From a virus, in the IMG/VR virus record IMGVR_UViG_3300042392_000945, positions 1 through 44,830 of that record: DNA of 44,830 nt; one strand, given 5' to 3'. Below are positions 1 through 8,237 of this stretch, piece by piece. Under the pieces are notes generated by a model. The model had not been told where the DNA came from. It made no database searches and worked only from the letters and a program-made list of their open reading frames with translations. Position numbers and translations under genes: made by a program. Every line of letters starts with the position of its first letter. Within the stretch, counting starts at the first letter, position 1.

Positions 1-450
1 ATCACACTCTCCGCTGACAAGACAATCATTGCATCGGATACATTCGCACAGATACTCGTGTCTGGTGCATCGCCAAGAACGATCAGTGTGACGGATGGGC
101 TGAGCTGTTTTGTGAGCAACTCATCCACCTCCACAAACATACTAACAGTCGAGGGTACAGTACTCGCTGCCGGTGAATCTTGTTTTGTGTTCTGGGATGG
201 AACCTCAGCACATAACGTGATCAAGATGGCATCCAGTGGGGGCTCGCCCTTCCTTGCTGTCACACTAACAGACATCGCAGATGCAACGTACTACTACTAT
301 GGTGGTCTACTCCCTTCGGCTGCATGGCAAGTCAACAGGTACTTGAAGTCAGATCCAACTGTTGGCACTAGTGCAAATCTTGCAAACAACGGTGGCATCA
401 CAACGCTATCCTCCGCTTGGACCAACCGTACAACCCTTACCTACGTGTAA
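1..450 (+). CDS. Phage structural protein, 5'-truncated by window edge
   Basis: The reading frame is open from base 1 to the TAA at 448-450, so the true start lies left of the window. The visible 149 residues are rich in Thr, Ser, Ala and Asn, with short beta-type stretches, no membrane segment and almost no charged residues. This composition is typical of phage tail appendage or decoration proteins. It is followed after 2 bases by the first of three paralogous small proteins, which supports a place in an appendage or fibre module. I do not recognise a named family; the role is inferred from composition and position only. Confidence 0.6.
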   Translation: MTLSADKTIIASDTFAQILVSGASPRTISVTDGLSCFVSNSSTSTNILTVEGTVLAAGESCFVFWDGTSAHNVIKMASSGGSPFLAVTLTDIADATYYYYGGLLPSAAWQVNRYLKSDPTVGTSANLANNGGITTLSSAWTNRTTLTYV

Positions 451-452
451 CC

Positions 453-833
453 ATGGCAAATTTTGATGGTCTACAACTAGGAGCAACTCCTGTGGCATGG
501 ACGCCTGTGGTATCAGCAACCACCGGCTCTGGAATTGTAGTGACAATAAACTCCGCTGTTGCCACCCGGTGGTCACGTTGGTGTTTTTATGCACTTGATT
601 TCACAGTAACAAATGCAGGGACAGGATCTGGTTTTATGACTATCACACTCCCTATAGCAGCATCTACTCTCGCTGTATCAATGACCGCAGGGCGGGAGTC
701 TGGTGTAGATGGTCGTATGCTACAAGGTTATCTAGCAGGAAACAATCTACTGTACATCTGTTACGCAAGTGACCTTACATACCCAGGGCAGGTAGGTAAG
801 AGACCCATTTTATCAGGTATGTATGACATATGA
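453..833 (+). CDS. Small fibre-like structural protein, paralog 1 of 3
   Basis: A 126-residue protein starting MANFDGLQLG at the ATG at 453, 2 bases after the previous stop. It shares the pattern GLQLG/GQNL...WTPVV...YALDFTVTNAGTGSG with the next two genes, so the three are tandem duplicates. The fold is probably all-beta (alternating Thr/Val/Ala, no Cys pairs, no membrane segment). In phages such small repeated beta proteins are usually tail-fibre tips or decoration proteins; that role is inferred. It ends in an ATGA overlap with paralog 2, indicating translational coupling. Confidence 0.65.
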   Translation: MANFDGLQLGATPVAWTPVVSATTGSGIVVTINSAVATRWSRWCFYALDFTVTNAGTGSGFMTITLPIAASTLAVSMTAGRESGVDGRMLQGYLAGNNLLYICYASDLTYPGQVGKRPILSGMYDI

Positions 834-1216
834 TAGCGAATGTAGCTGGCCAGAATCTTAGGGGTTTGATACATCCCTGGACACCTACTTATGGATTCTC
901 CTCTGGTAGTGCCACAGTCACGACAAATTTGAGTCAAGCCCTCAGGTTTGGGCAACAGATGTTTTTTCATTTGGATTTTACAATCACAAATGCAGGCACA
1001 GCGGGCGGGGCTGCCCTTTATGTTTATATTCCCCTTCTTTCTGTTCCTTATTCTATTATGCACGGTATACAGGTTGGGGGTGCTTTCAAACCAATTATTG
1101 GGATTCTAATCACCAACTCCACCGAAATACTTGTGATGGGTTTTGATAACCTTTCAGTTATCACCACGGGTTTCCGCTACAACCTACAAGGCTGGGTCAA
1201 CACCCTTGCATTATAG
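830..1216 (+). CDS. Small fibre-like structural protein, paralog 2 of 3
   Basis: A 128-residue protein that begins at the ATG overlapping the previous TGA (ATGA). Near the N-terminus it reads VAGQNLRGLIHPWTPTYG and around residues 44-58 FFHLDFTITNAGTAGG, matching the other two copies at the same spacing. The C-terminal half differs strongly between copies, as expected if the N-terminal half is a conserved scaffold and the rest binds a variable target. No catalytic motifs or membrane segments are visible. Function beyond structural protein is inferred. Confidence 0.65.
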   Translation: MIANVAGQNLRGLIHPWTPTYGFSSGSATVTTNLSQALRFGQQMFFHLDFTITNAGTAGGAALYVYIPLLSVPYSIMHGIQVGGAFKPIIGILITNSTEILVMGFDNLSVITTGFRYNLQGWVNTLAL

Positions 1217-1218
1217 TC

Positions 1219-1611
1219 ATGCTCGTCTACCAATTTCCTGGCCAGAACCTCGCTGCAACTTCAATCTCTTGGACACCAACTGTTACCAGCTCAGCGGGGG
1301 CGATAACAAGTATCACATACAACAGACGTGAAGCCTACAGGGTTGGACAACTGATCTACATTCATCTTGACTTTACAATCACCAATGCTGGCACAGGATC
1401 GGGGTCTTTGATATTCCCACCCCCAGTGGCACCTTTAGCTGGCACCTTCCCAACGCTTTTAGGTAGAGAGACTGCTGTCGCAGGGGATACGCTCATTGCC
1501 GTTCTCAATCCGAGTGGTGGGGGCAGTTTTATTGGCTTTCGTCTTAATGGTACTACTTCCATTGCGACTAACCGACGTAATGTTTTCGCAGGCTTCTACA
1601 TTTCTTCCTAA
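1219..1611 (+). CDS. Small fibre-like structural protein, paralog 3 of 3
   Basis: A 130-residue protein starting 2 bases after paralog 2. It carries FPGQNLAATSISWTPTV at residues 5-21 and YIHLDFTITNAGTGSG around residues 46-61, the shared signature of the trio. The last part (GFYISS) resembles the end of paralog 1 (GMYDI), so the C-terminal strand is also conserved. The stop codon is part of an AT-rich hairpin (1610-1628) that ends this small cluster, before a conserved regulatory element and the next gene at 1715. Confidence 0.65.
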   Translation: MLVYQFPGQNLAATSISWTPTVTSSAGAITSITYNRREAYRVGQLIYIHLDFTITNAGTGSGSLIFPPPVAPLAGTFPTLLGRETAVAGDTLIAVLNPSGGGSFIGFRLNGTTSIATNRRNVFAGFYISS

Positions 1612-1631
1612 GAAATCTAGAAGATTTATTT
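1609..1631 (+). terminator. AT-rich hairpin at end of the paralog cluster
   Basis: The TAA stop of paralog 3 leads into AGAAATC-TAGAA-GATTTAT followed by TT. Its core (AAATCTAGAAGATTT) is the same as the hairpin at 27871-27891, which also starts at a stop codon. The stem is weak because it is AT-only, so efficiency is uncertain. Confidence 0.4.
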
Positions 1632-1698
1632 AAGGATTCTATCTTAGGAATCCATCTTCATTCATACAGTGCCCGCGTGATGGCCTTGTTATCACGAC
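1632..1698 (+). promoter_or_regulatory. Conserved dispersed element, copy 1 (67 bp)
   Basis: These 67 bases are identical but for one base to the reverse complement of 38823-38889. The 30-bp core, GTGCCCGCGTGATGGCC followed by TTGTTATCACGAC, recurs at 35262-35291 and 41158-41187 on the minus strand. The core holds a CGTGAT...ATCACG inverted repeat with a 9-base loop. The 5' part holds a GGATTC...GAATCC inverted repeat. The copy ends 16 bases before the ATG at 1715. All four copies point toward the gene they precede, which suggests a promoter, operator or RNA leader. Confidence 0.6.
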
Positions 1699-1714
1699 TA
1701 TATAGGCTCTTAAG

Positions 1715-3235
1715 ATGGCAACAACTATCGCACGTATTCAAAGCACACCTGGTGTTGCATCTTCTAGACTATACCTGGGATCATTTTCCTCCACGGGAAC
1801 AGCTAATCCCGCTGGGTACTTGAATACGGGTGAACTATGGGGTAACTATGGTTTCCAAATAACAGAGGCATTAGCTGGTTGGTTCATCTATGGGATCTTT
1901 AACTCCTCCCTTCAGCAATTGGCTGGCGGGATGATATACCTAGAGGACGACACTCGGGTTTACTTCGGTTTCGACCCGCCTTCATCTGTTTGGAGCACAT
2001 GGAACAACCTCGATGTTGCTACAAGCACACGGGCATCGCCCGCTGACGTGACAACACAGTTGACTGCCCAAGGTCTAACCTCAACACGCGCGGGTTTCCT
2101 GGATCGTTTGGATGCCACTATCAGTTCTCGCGAGTCTGATGCTAGTGCGTCTACACGGGCAACCACAAATCAAACTGAGCATGATGCAACACAGGCAACG
2201 CTTGCGGGGCTCAATAATTTGAGTATCGCAAACGTTCAGACAGCCATGACAAACCAGGGCTACACCTCTGGGCGAGGTCCCCTTTTAGACCGTCTGGACG
2301 TAGTCTTATCAACTAGACAGTCAGAATCTGATGCAGCAACACGACACACGGCCAACCTTGCACAGCACACTGCAACTCAAGGTACACTGTCCACAATTCT
2401 GACCAACATTGCATCAGTCCCTGCCGCAGTTTGGAACTACTTGACGTCCGCAGCAACAACTGTTGGGTCTCTGGGTAAACGCATTGCGGACAACCTCGAT
2501 GCGGCCATCACAACTCGCGAAGCTGAGTCCGCTGCTGCAACTCGTGCAACAACGAATCAGACTGAGCATGATGCAACACAAACGACCCTAGCCAGCATCT
2601 CTGTCACCTTGGACGCTGGTGATCTTACCGATATTGGTAACGCCGTTTGGAATGCAACAACAGCCGCTGCTGTTACGGCAGGAACTTTTGGTATGCTCAC
2701 TAAGACAAACTTGGATGCAACAATATCTTCGCGTTTGTCTGAAGCAAACTCAGCATCTCGTCAAACAGTAAACATTGCCGAACATGATGCAACACAAGCA
2801 ACGCTTGCCGGTCTGAACAACCTGAGCATTGCTAACGTCCAGACAGCCATGACAAACCAGGGGTACACCGGTGTGCGCGGCGCATACTTGGATCGCCTCG
2901 ACGTCGCAGTATCAACTCGGCAGTCAGAGTCTGATGCATTGGCACGCTACAACGACATCAACACGGACGTTGCCGCAGTAGCTACTAGCGTATCGGGTCT
3001 GAATGTTCAAAGCGCTACAACGGCTGCTCTGATAGCCCTTGGGTACACCAGTACTCGTGCGGGCAAGATCGACAACTTAGATAACTTGACTGCTGCACCT
3101 CCAACTGTGGCTGCGATCGCAGACGCCGTTTTAGATGAGGCTCTTTCAGGACACATGACAGCGGGTACTGCTGGGGAGGCAATCAAGCTCGCCCGCGACC
3201 AAGCACTAATTGCTGCCACAAACACTCAACCTTAA
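1715..3235 (+). CDS. Repeat-containing tail appendage / fibre-type protein
   Basis: A 506-residue acidic, Ala/Thr/Ser-rich protein. Residues about 1-100 look globular. From about residue 100 it is built of repeats with the pattern GYTS-R-G-LLDRLD--(V/I)STRxSES-A--TR, followed by a Gln/Thr-rich linker. The unit AGLNNLSIANVQTAMTNQGY occurs twice almost unchanged (residues about 166-187 and 367-388). Such GYT-x-R-x-LDNLD repeats are common in phage appendage proteins and are likely trimeric coiled-coil or beta stalks. The gene lies directly behind conserved element copy 1. Receptor binding or baseplate attachment is inferred. Confidence 0.7.
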   Translation: MATTIARIQSTPGVASSRLYLGSFSSTGTANPAGYLNTGELWGNYGFQITEALAGWFIYGIFNSSLQQLAGGMIYLEDDTRVYFGFDPPSSVWSTWNNLDVATSTRASPADVTTQLTAQGLTSTRAGFLDRLDATISSRESDASASTRATTNQTEHDATQATLAGLNNLSIANVQTAMTNQGYTSGRGPLLDRLDVVLSTRQSESDAATRHTANLAQHTATQGTLSTILTNIASVPAAVWNYLTSAATTVGSLGKRIADNLDAAITTREAESAAATRATTNQTEHDATQTTLASISVTLDAGDLTDIGNAVWNATTAAAVTAGTFGMLTKTNLDATISSRLSEANSASRQTVNIAEHDATQATLAGLNNLSIANVQTAMTNQGYTGVRGAYLDRLDVAVSTRQSESDALARYNDINTDVAAVATSVSGLNVQSATTAALIALGYTSTRAGKIDNLDNLTAAPPTVAAIADAVLDEALSGHMTAGTAGEAIKLARDQALIAATNTQP

Positions 3236-3247
3236 GGGAACTGTAGG

Positions 3248-5572
3248 ATGCCATTTTCGGTCGCTGGATCAATCATTACGCAGGCTAACGAGTCTGGCAT
3301 TGCCATAACAGCGGCTGCTTCGATTGCGGGTGGTGTGCGGTTCACCTGCACTCAAGGCTATGCTGTAGGCAATGTCGTCCGCATCACAGGCACGACCAGC
3401 TACAACGGCAACTGGATGGTGGCTGCCAGAACCGCGACAACTTTCGACGTTCTGGAAAGCGCGCAGGGCACGGGGATTGCGTTCGTGTCGAGCCAGTCTG
3501 GCACTGCGGCGCGGGGCGATGCAAGCCTCGCGGGGTTGAGCGGCCTTGCCGGTGTGACGACCACGAGCGTGGATGCCTCCAGCGGTTATGTGATTTACCT
3601 GCTGGGCGACAACGTCAAGCTGCAAGTCAACGGCACGTTGATCATCGGCGGTCTGCGAGAGATCAACTCGACTCTCCTTGGTCACAACGAGCAGTTGGTG
3701 ATTGGCCAGAACGCAGTCAGCACGGGCCAGCCGGTGCTTCGCGTGGGGAGCGGTGGCGTTCTGGTGGTTGGGTGCAGGTACACCAATACCGTCAATTACA
3801 CCGGGACAAGCGCCCCCAGCTACACAGACGGCGTCTCTCAGCAAGTCCTGATCTACCAAAAGGGGCAGTACGGGCGAAGCACCGCCGATGGTGACGGGGC
3901 GACATCCCCAGCGACCAACCCGGCCCCAGCGACTTGCTTTTTAGCAATATCAAGCGGTGCGCGTTTCGATTGGATCAGCGGAACAATTGATCACTGGGCC
4001 GATATGTCTTTTGACAACGGCTCAACCGTGACCATTGGCTTTGATGGGCAGCGAAACAAGCCGGTGACTGACAGCCGTCGCGGTTCGATGGTTATGTGGT
4101 TTAAGCCGGGAAGCTCGGTTTCAATTTTCGCTCTTAAGACAATTGGTGATCGCGGCATCAATGTGACCAATGTCGCCAACACTGGTCGCGGTCCCACTTT
4201 TCAAATGCTGCAAGGCCCGCTTGTTCTCAAGGGCCTTGAAATTTTCTGGTGGCGATGTGTCGTTGGCCTGGCGAATGGCACTGGTGTCGGTGGTTCGTTC
4301 ACCGTCGAGGACTACGCTGGCGCGTTGGGGTCTGAGCTTGACATTGCAAAAGCGGTCCCGTCAGGACAAACGCTGCTTGTCACTTTCAAAAACAGCGCGG
4401 TCGGCACGACGATGGTTGTTGTTGATGCCTCCCTAGGAACCGTGCTGCTGTACGTTACTCAAAAACTCACCGCCACGGTACGAACGACCGGCGGCGCGGC
4501 AATCCAGGACGCGGTGATTTGGACGATCAGCAATGCCGCCGTGCAAAGCCTCGGCGTCACCAATGCCAGCGGGCAGGTGGTGATCGACAACATCGAGACG
4601 GGTTTTTCGCCTGACAATCAAGCGAGCGTCACTTTGCGGTTTGCAGCGGGCGACGTGGCGACATGGAACGTCCGTGCCTACGAAAGTTTGTCTGCTGTCT
4701 ATCAGGTGGCGATGCGGGGCATCGGTGGCTCGACGGTTGCGCCTGCGATGGTGAACGACTCTGCTGTCACGCTGAGTCGATCTGCGGCGGGCGCGCTCAC
4801 GAGCGTGGCTACGCTAGACAATTTTTACGACGCCGCGAAATTCTGGAACGTCCAGAGCGCGAACGTCAATTTCCCGACGGCATCAACTCAAGTCGCCACG
4901 GCGGCGGGCACCACACTCGATTTGGGTGCGCTCAATGTGGTTGTTGATGCGACGGCTGCGAGCGCCTTTGCAGTCAACACCGGCACAAACACGGTCACGA
5001 TCAAAAGCACGACGCTGGCGGTCGGGTCGAAATTCAGCACCCTCAAGACCACCGGCACGATCTCTTTTGCCAATGGCGCAGACGCATCCTGCACGCTTCA
5101 GGGCATTGTCGTTCGCGGCACCACGGGCGTCTATTCTCCCAAACTCGAAACCGCCACGATGCGTTTCACGGCGGCTGGAACCTATGACCTTCGCGGCGCG
5201 ACGATCAGCGGCACCCTGACGCTCACAAACACCAGCGGCGGCGCGGTGACGGTGCAGTTGCAGCCGGGCGTGACGTTCGTGAACAGCGGGCCAAGCATCA
5301 CGGTTGACAATGCAGTGTCTGCCACGCTCACCATAGATGGCATTGTCTCCGGCTCCCGCATCCTGATTCGCCGCACAGACACACAGACAGTCTTGGTGAA
5401 CGCAGTGACCGGCACATCTTATGCTTACCCCTATGTGGTCTCTGGTTCTATCCCAGTGGAGATTGTACTTAGGAACGCTAGTGGATCTCCCGCTTATCAA
5501 CCTTTTCGCACGACTGCTACGCTGTCAGCGGTCAACGCCACCATCACAGCTTTACAAGTTCTAGACCAATAG
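3248..5572 (+). CDS. Large beta-rich tail protein with a GC-rich central part
   Basis: A 774-residue protein, ATG at 3248 after an AAGGGAAC-type ribosome binding site. Residues about 20-75 (QGYAVGNVVRITGT...FDVLESAQGTG) form one small beta domain. The centre, about residues 80-680, is Gly/Ala/Thr/Val-rich with short hydrophobic strands typical of a parallel beta-helix fibre. Around 410-470 there is a carboxypeptidase-regulatory or Ig-like stretch (TVRTTGGAAIQDAVIW...ASGQVVIDNIETG). The C-terminal 90 residues resemble the end of other phage appendage proteins. Bases about 3440-5360 have strongly GC-biased third codon positions unlike the flanks of the same gene, pointing to imported sequence. 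No enzymatic residues were recognised. Confidence 0.7.
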   Translation: MPFSVAGSIITQANESGIAITAAASIAGGVRFTCTQGYAVGNVVRITGTTSYNGNWMVAARTATTFDVLESAQGTGIAFVSSQSGTAARGDASLAGLSGLAGVTTTSVDASSGYVIYLLGDNVKLQVNGTLIIGGLREINSTLLGHNEQLVIGQNAVSTGQPVLRVGSGGVLVVGCRYTNTVNYTGTSAPSYTDGVSQQVLIYQKGQYGRSTADGDGATSPATNPAPATCFLAISSGARFDWISGTIDHWADMSFDNGSTVTIGFDGQRNKPVTDSRRGSMVMWFKPGSSVSIFALKTIGDRGINVTNVANTGRGPTFQMLQGPLVLKGLEIFWWRCVVGLANGTGVGGSFTVEDYAGALGSELDIAKAVPSGQTLLVTFKNSAVGTTMVVVDASLGTVLLYVTQKLTATVRTTGGAAIQDAVIWTISNAAVQSLGVTNASGQVVIDNIETGFSPDNQASVTLRFAAGDVATWNVRAYESLSAVYQVAMRGIGGSTVAPAMVNDSAVTLSRSAAGALTSVATLDNFYDAAKFWNVQSANVNFPTASTQVATAAGTTLDLGALNVVVDATAASAFAVNTGTNTVTIKSTTLAVGSKFSTLKTTGTISFANGADASCTLQGIVVRGTTGVYSPKLETATMRFTAAGTYDLRGATISGTLTLTNTSGGAVTVQLQPGVTFVNSGPSITVDNAVSATLTIDGIVSGSRILIRRTDTQTVLVNAVTGTSYAYPYVVSGSIPVEIVLRNASGSPAYQPFRTTATLSAVNATITALQVLDQ

Positions 5573-5581
5573 GAATAAATC

Positions 5582-7024
5582 GTGCCAATTGAAACCGACT
5601 TCACAATTTCCGCGACAGGCGATGTTCGTCGTCAAGGTGGGGCTAGCACAGCCGTTTACACTGTCCTGGAGCTACACCAATGGCTACAAGACTTGGCCGA
5701 CGATGCAGCGGCATCCGGTAACGACTTGCTCGACATCCTTGCCCCTAACCCTTCGAAGCTGGACGGTCCACGAGACATTGCGGTTGCCTCGCGGCTAAAC
5801 CTTCTGACAGATGGATCAGTTGCGTTCAACCTGGACGACACGGCAGCGCAGTTCATCAACTTTGGGTCTATCAAACAGCAAGCAGCCGCAGTCCAGTACT
5901 CGGGCCTCAAGACAATCGGTGGCATCGTTGCGGCGAGCCCGATTTATGTGGTACAAAGTGGATCAAAATTGACAAAATTTTGGTCTGATGGGCACGTTCA
6001 GGTTTTGGTTAAGGTTCGGACTGGTGGGGCGTTTATCGACTCAGGAAACGTCACTGCATTCAGTCGTAAGTGGGGCCAGACATACTCACACTTCGATGTG
6101 AACCTCTCGGCTGGGGGTGAGAGCAACGCTGCTCTTTCAACAGCGATCGACCCCAACATTGTTTTGTCAGAAGCCAGCGCTGCAGCCTTGTCTAGCAAGG
6201 TCACCGTGACGTTTGGTGATACAACCCAAGACTTGGGCAACGGGAACGGTTCCAAGCTGTACAAGGGCACCATTGCCCTGACCGGCAGTTGTACGTTGCA
6301 AGAAGCCTACCAGTACCTGCAATACCTAACTCGGGAGAATAGTGCAGCTACGCTGAACAGTATCCCTGGGTGGCGATACCGTGTGCTGAACTCAGCCTAC
6401 ACAGAGATACCCTCGGCCCCTTTTGGGACCTTTGCAGGGGGTACATTCTTTGCTGCCCAAGGTTGGTATCTGACAGGAGTTTTACCAGCGGAATCTACAA
6501 GATACCAGCTTATTGCGCACGACGGCACCAGTCAAGTTCCGCCTACGTTGATCGGGATCACTCTCGGGAATCTGGTGTCGGGTGACCGTGTGTTAGCAGC
6601 GCGAGAGAACGGTTCCGGTGGGATTCTGAAAGATGAATACACGCCGGTAGCGGCCAGCTCTGGTGCAACTTCGATTCAGGTGGTTGAGTCAATTAAGACC
6701 GACACACCAGCGTCTGGAGTTATACGCATCAAGAACCTGCGATACACGTATAGTTCATTCAACGCAGGTACCAAGACATTCTCTGGCTTATCGCCTGGGC
6801 TTGCTTCAAACATTGTAACCGCTGATGATGTTTTCGTTCCCTACATTGACAAGGTTGCGGCATCAAGCAGCGAGAGCGTGACGTTCATTTACTCATCCAA
6901 TTTTTCGGCACGGGTAGACGTGCGAAACGGCAGCGGTGGGTCACCTATCATACCATTCAATACCCTTTTGTCAGTAACGTCGGCAGGGGGTTCCGTTAAC
7001 GCAAGTCGAAACAGCGATGTGTAA
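5582..7024 (+). CDS. Phage structural (tail or appendage) protein
   Basis: A 480-residue protein. The start is GTG at 5582, with AGGAAT 6-7 bases upstream and the previous stop 7 bases before. The N-terminal segment TDFTISATGDVRRQGG followed by YTVLELHQWLQDLADDA (residues 5-43) is a recurrent N-terminal module of large phage structural proteins. The rest is beta-rich with a Ser/Gly/Asn-rich C-terminus. It is flanked by 4 bases from the next gene, so both are probably co-translated. Assembly role unknown; structural status is inferred from context and composition. Confidence 0.65.
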   Translation: MPIETDFTISATGDVRRQGGASTAVYTVLELHQWLQDLADDAAASGNDLLDILAPNPSKLDGPRDIAVASRLNLLTDGSVAFNLDDTAAQFINFGSIKQQAAAVQYSGLKTIGGIVAASPIYVVQSGSKLTKFWSDGHVQVLVKVRTGGAFIDSGNVTAFSRKWGQTYSHFDVNLSAGGESNAALSTAIDPNIVLSEASAAALSSKVTVTFGDTTQDLGNGNGSKLYKGTIALTGSCTLQEAYQYLQYLTRENSAATLNSIPGWRYRVLNSAYTEIPSAPFGTFAGGTFFAAQGWYLTGVLPAESTRYQLIAHDGTSQVPPTLIGITLGNLVSGDRVLAARENGSGGILKDEYTPVAASSGATSIQVVESIKTDTPASGVIRIKNLRYTYSSFNAGTKTFSGLSPGLASNIVTADDVFVPYIDKVAASSSESVTFIYSSNFSARVDVRNGSGGSPIIPFNTLLSVTSAGGSVNASRNSDV

Positions 7025-7027
7025 AAA

Positions 7028-7645
7028 ATGCCATTTTATTCGCACCCATTTACTTTCGATTTTCAAACTTCACTCATTAACATCGATAGCGGTTTTACCG
7101 ACGTTGACTGCGACTCGCTTTATACAGCTATTAAATTAGCTCAAGCGAGCGAAGAAGGAATCATCTATGGGCGAATCGCCGCAGGGACGGGCCTCGTCGA
7201 ACTTGGACCAGGGGTACAAGTTGGTCTCACCGTCGAATTATTGGGGTCTTGGCAATTACGTTTTGCCGTTGGCAACTACGTTGCCCGTGTCGCCGGGGGA
7301 AACCTTGTTGGGGGACCAGGAGCAGACCCCATTGCCTACAGTGCAGGAGTCCAAGTCCTCCTCATCCAATCCGCCGCTAGTACCATTGTTACCTCCTCTG
7401 TCGATGGGGTCGCAACTGCCGTCTGGAGTGCAGTAGACTCAGCTAATAACCTGCCGGGAACGATGGGAGCTAAAGTGAATGCAACCGCACCAGATGCGAC
7501 TAAACTCATTGACGTTTGGAGACGGCTAGGACTAGATCCAGCTAATCCGTTAGTCAACACAGCAACGCTCATATCCGCTGGCACGACGCTACAGATAGAC
7601 GTTACGCAGACGGCAACAACTGTAACGACGACAAGGCAACCGTAA
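7028..7645 (+). CDS. Phage structural protein with SLYTAIKLAQASEEGI-type N-terminus
   Basis: A 205-residue protein. It has the sequence DCDSLYTAIKLAQASEEGIIYGRIAAGTG near residues 28-56, split here as SLYTAIKLAQASEEGI and IYGRIAAGTG, a pattern found in small structural proteins that follow large appendage proteins in phage operons. The middle is Gly-rich with beta strands; the C-terminus has an amphipathic helix (APDATKLIDVWRRLGLDP) and a Thr-rich tail. No signal peptide, membrane segment or catalytic motif is seen. Position after the GTG-start gene, with a 4-base gap, suggests the two work together. Confidence 0.6.
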   Translation: MPFYSHPFTFDFQTSLINIDSGFTDVDCDSLYTAIKLAQASEEGIIYGRIAAGTGLVELGPGVQVGLTVELLGSWQLRFAVGNYVARVAGGNLVGGPGADPIAYSAGVQVLLIQSAASTIVTSSVDGVATAVWSAVDSANNLPGTMGAKVNATAPDATKLIDVWRRLGLDPANPLVNTATLISAGTTLQIDVTQTATTVTTTRQP

Positions 7646-7684
7646 ACTAATACCGATATGTCCATCCTGGAGACTTACTAAAAC

Positions 7685-8146
7685 ATGGCTGCTATTCAGT
7701 ACACCCACTATGGCTCAATGATTGCTGCCATTGAATATTTCTCAAATCGACTATTCAGTGAGCCCTGGGACAATGCAACAATCGAGGATAAGAGACGTGG
7801 CTTGATTGCCGCATCACGAATCATTGACACATTGAACTATAAGGGAACAATCGCATCCCCAACGCAATATCATGAGTTCCCAAGGGGCTCAGACACTGTT
7901 GTCCCTGCTGCCATCGAACAAGCTTGCTATGAAATTGCACTTGCTCTGTTAGACAACCGGGACCCAGACATGGAACTTGAGGCCCTAGGTATTTCCAGCC
8001 AGGGTATCGAGTCAGTTCGCACGACATACAGTCGAAAGCAGGTGCCAATTGAGCACCTAATCAATGGCGTACCTAGCAACTGTGCATGGAGATTGCTGCG
8101 GCCTTTCCTAAGAGACGAGGATGCAATTTACCTCGTACGTGTTTAA
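7685..8146 (+). CDS. DnaT-like / head completion-type phage protein
   Basis: A 153-residue, mostly helical protein. Conserved features: KRRGLIAASRIIDTLNYKG (residues 39-57), a Gln-x5-FPRG turn (60-70), VPAAIEQACYEIALALLD (about 77-94) and a short C-terminal RLLRPFLRD. These match the phage family annotated as putative DnaT-like ssDNA-binding protein, which in phages lies in the head-tail connector region. It sits just before the scaffold and coat genes, agreeing with a head or neck role rather than replication. Family assignment is from recall of the motif pattern. Confidence 0.6.
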   Translation: MAAIQYTHYGSMIAAIEYFSNRLFSEPWDNATIEDKRRGLIAASRIIDTLNYKGTIASPTQYHEFPRGSDTVVPAAIEQACYEIALALLDNRDPDMELEALGISSQGIESVRTTYSRKQVPIEHLINGVPSNCAWRLLRPFLRDEDAIYLVRV

Positions 8147-8164
8147 TACCCAGTCTGGGTATAC

Positions 8165-8237
8165 ATTCCAGTAGCTCAATTGGTAGAGCATCGGTTTCCA
8201 AGTCCGAAGGTTCTAGGTTCAAGTCCTAGCTGGTTTG
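8165..8237 (+). tRNA. tRNA-Trp (anticodon CCA)
   Basis: A 73-base cloverleaf. Acceptor 8165-8171 pairs with 8230-8236 (two U-U mismatches at positions 2 and 3), TA at 8-9, D arm GCTC-AATTGGTA-GAGC (8174-8189), anticodon arm 8191-8207 with loop TTCCAAG and anticodon CCA at 8198-8200, variable AGGTT, T arm CTAGG-TTCAAGT-CCTAG (8213-8229), discriminator G at 8237 as in bacterial tRNA-Trp. CCA is not encoded. The weak acceptor stem is odd and overlaps a competing hairpin arm at 8232-8241. Confidence 0.85.

Noticed and set aside
3269-3859. Minus-strand reading frame of 196 residues in the same gene
   Set aside because: Again a shadow of biased codons; no start context and opposite to the operon.
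4883-5500. Long minus-strand reading frame (205 residues) inside the fibre gene
   Set aside because: It mirrors the GC-rich codons of the plus-strand gene, has no ribosome site or coupling, and gives a low-complexity Arg/Cys-rich product.
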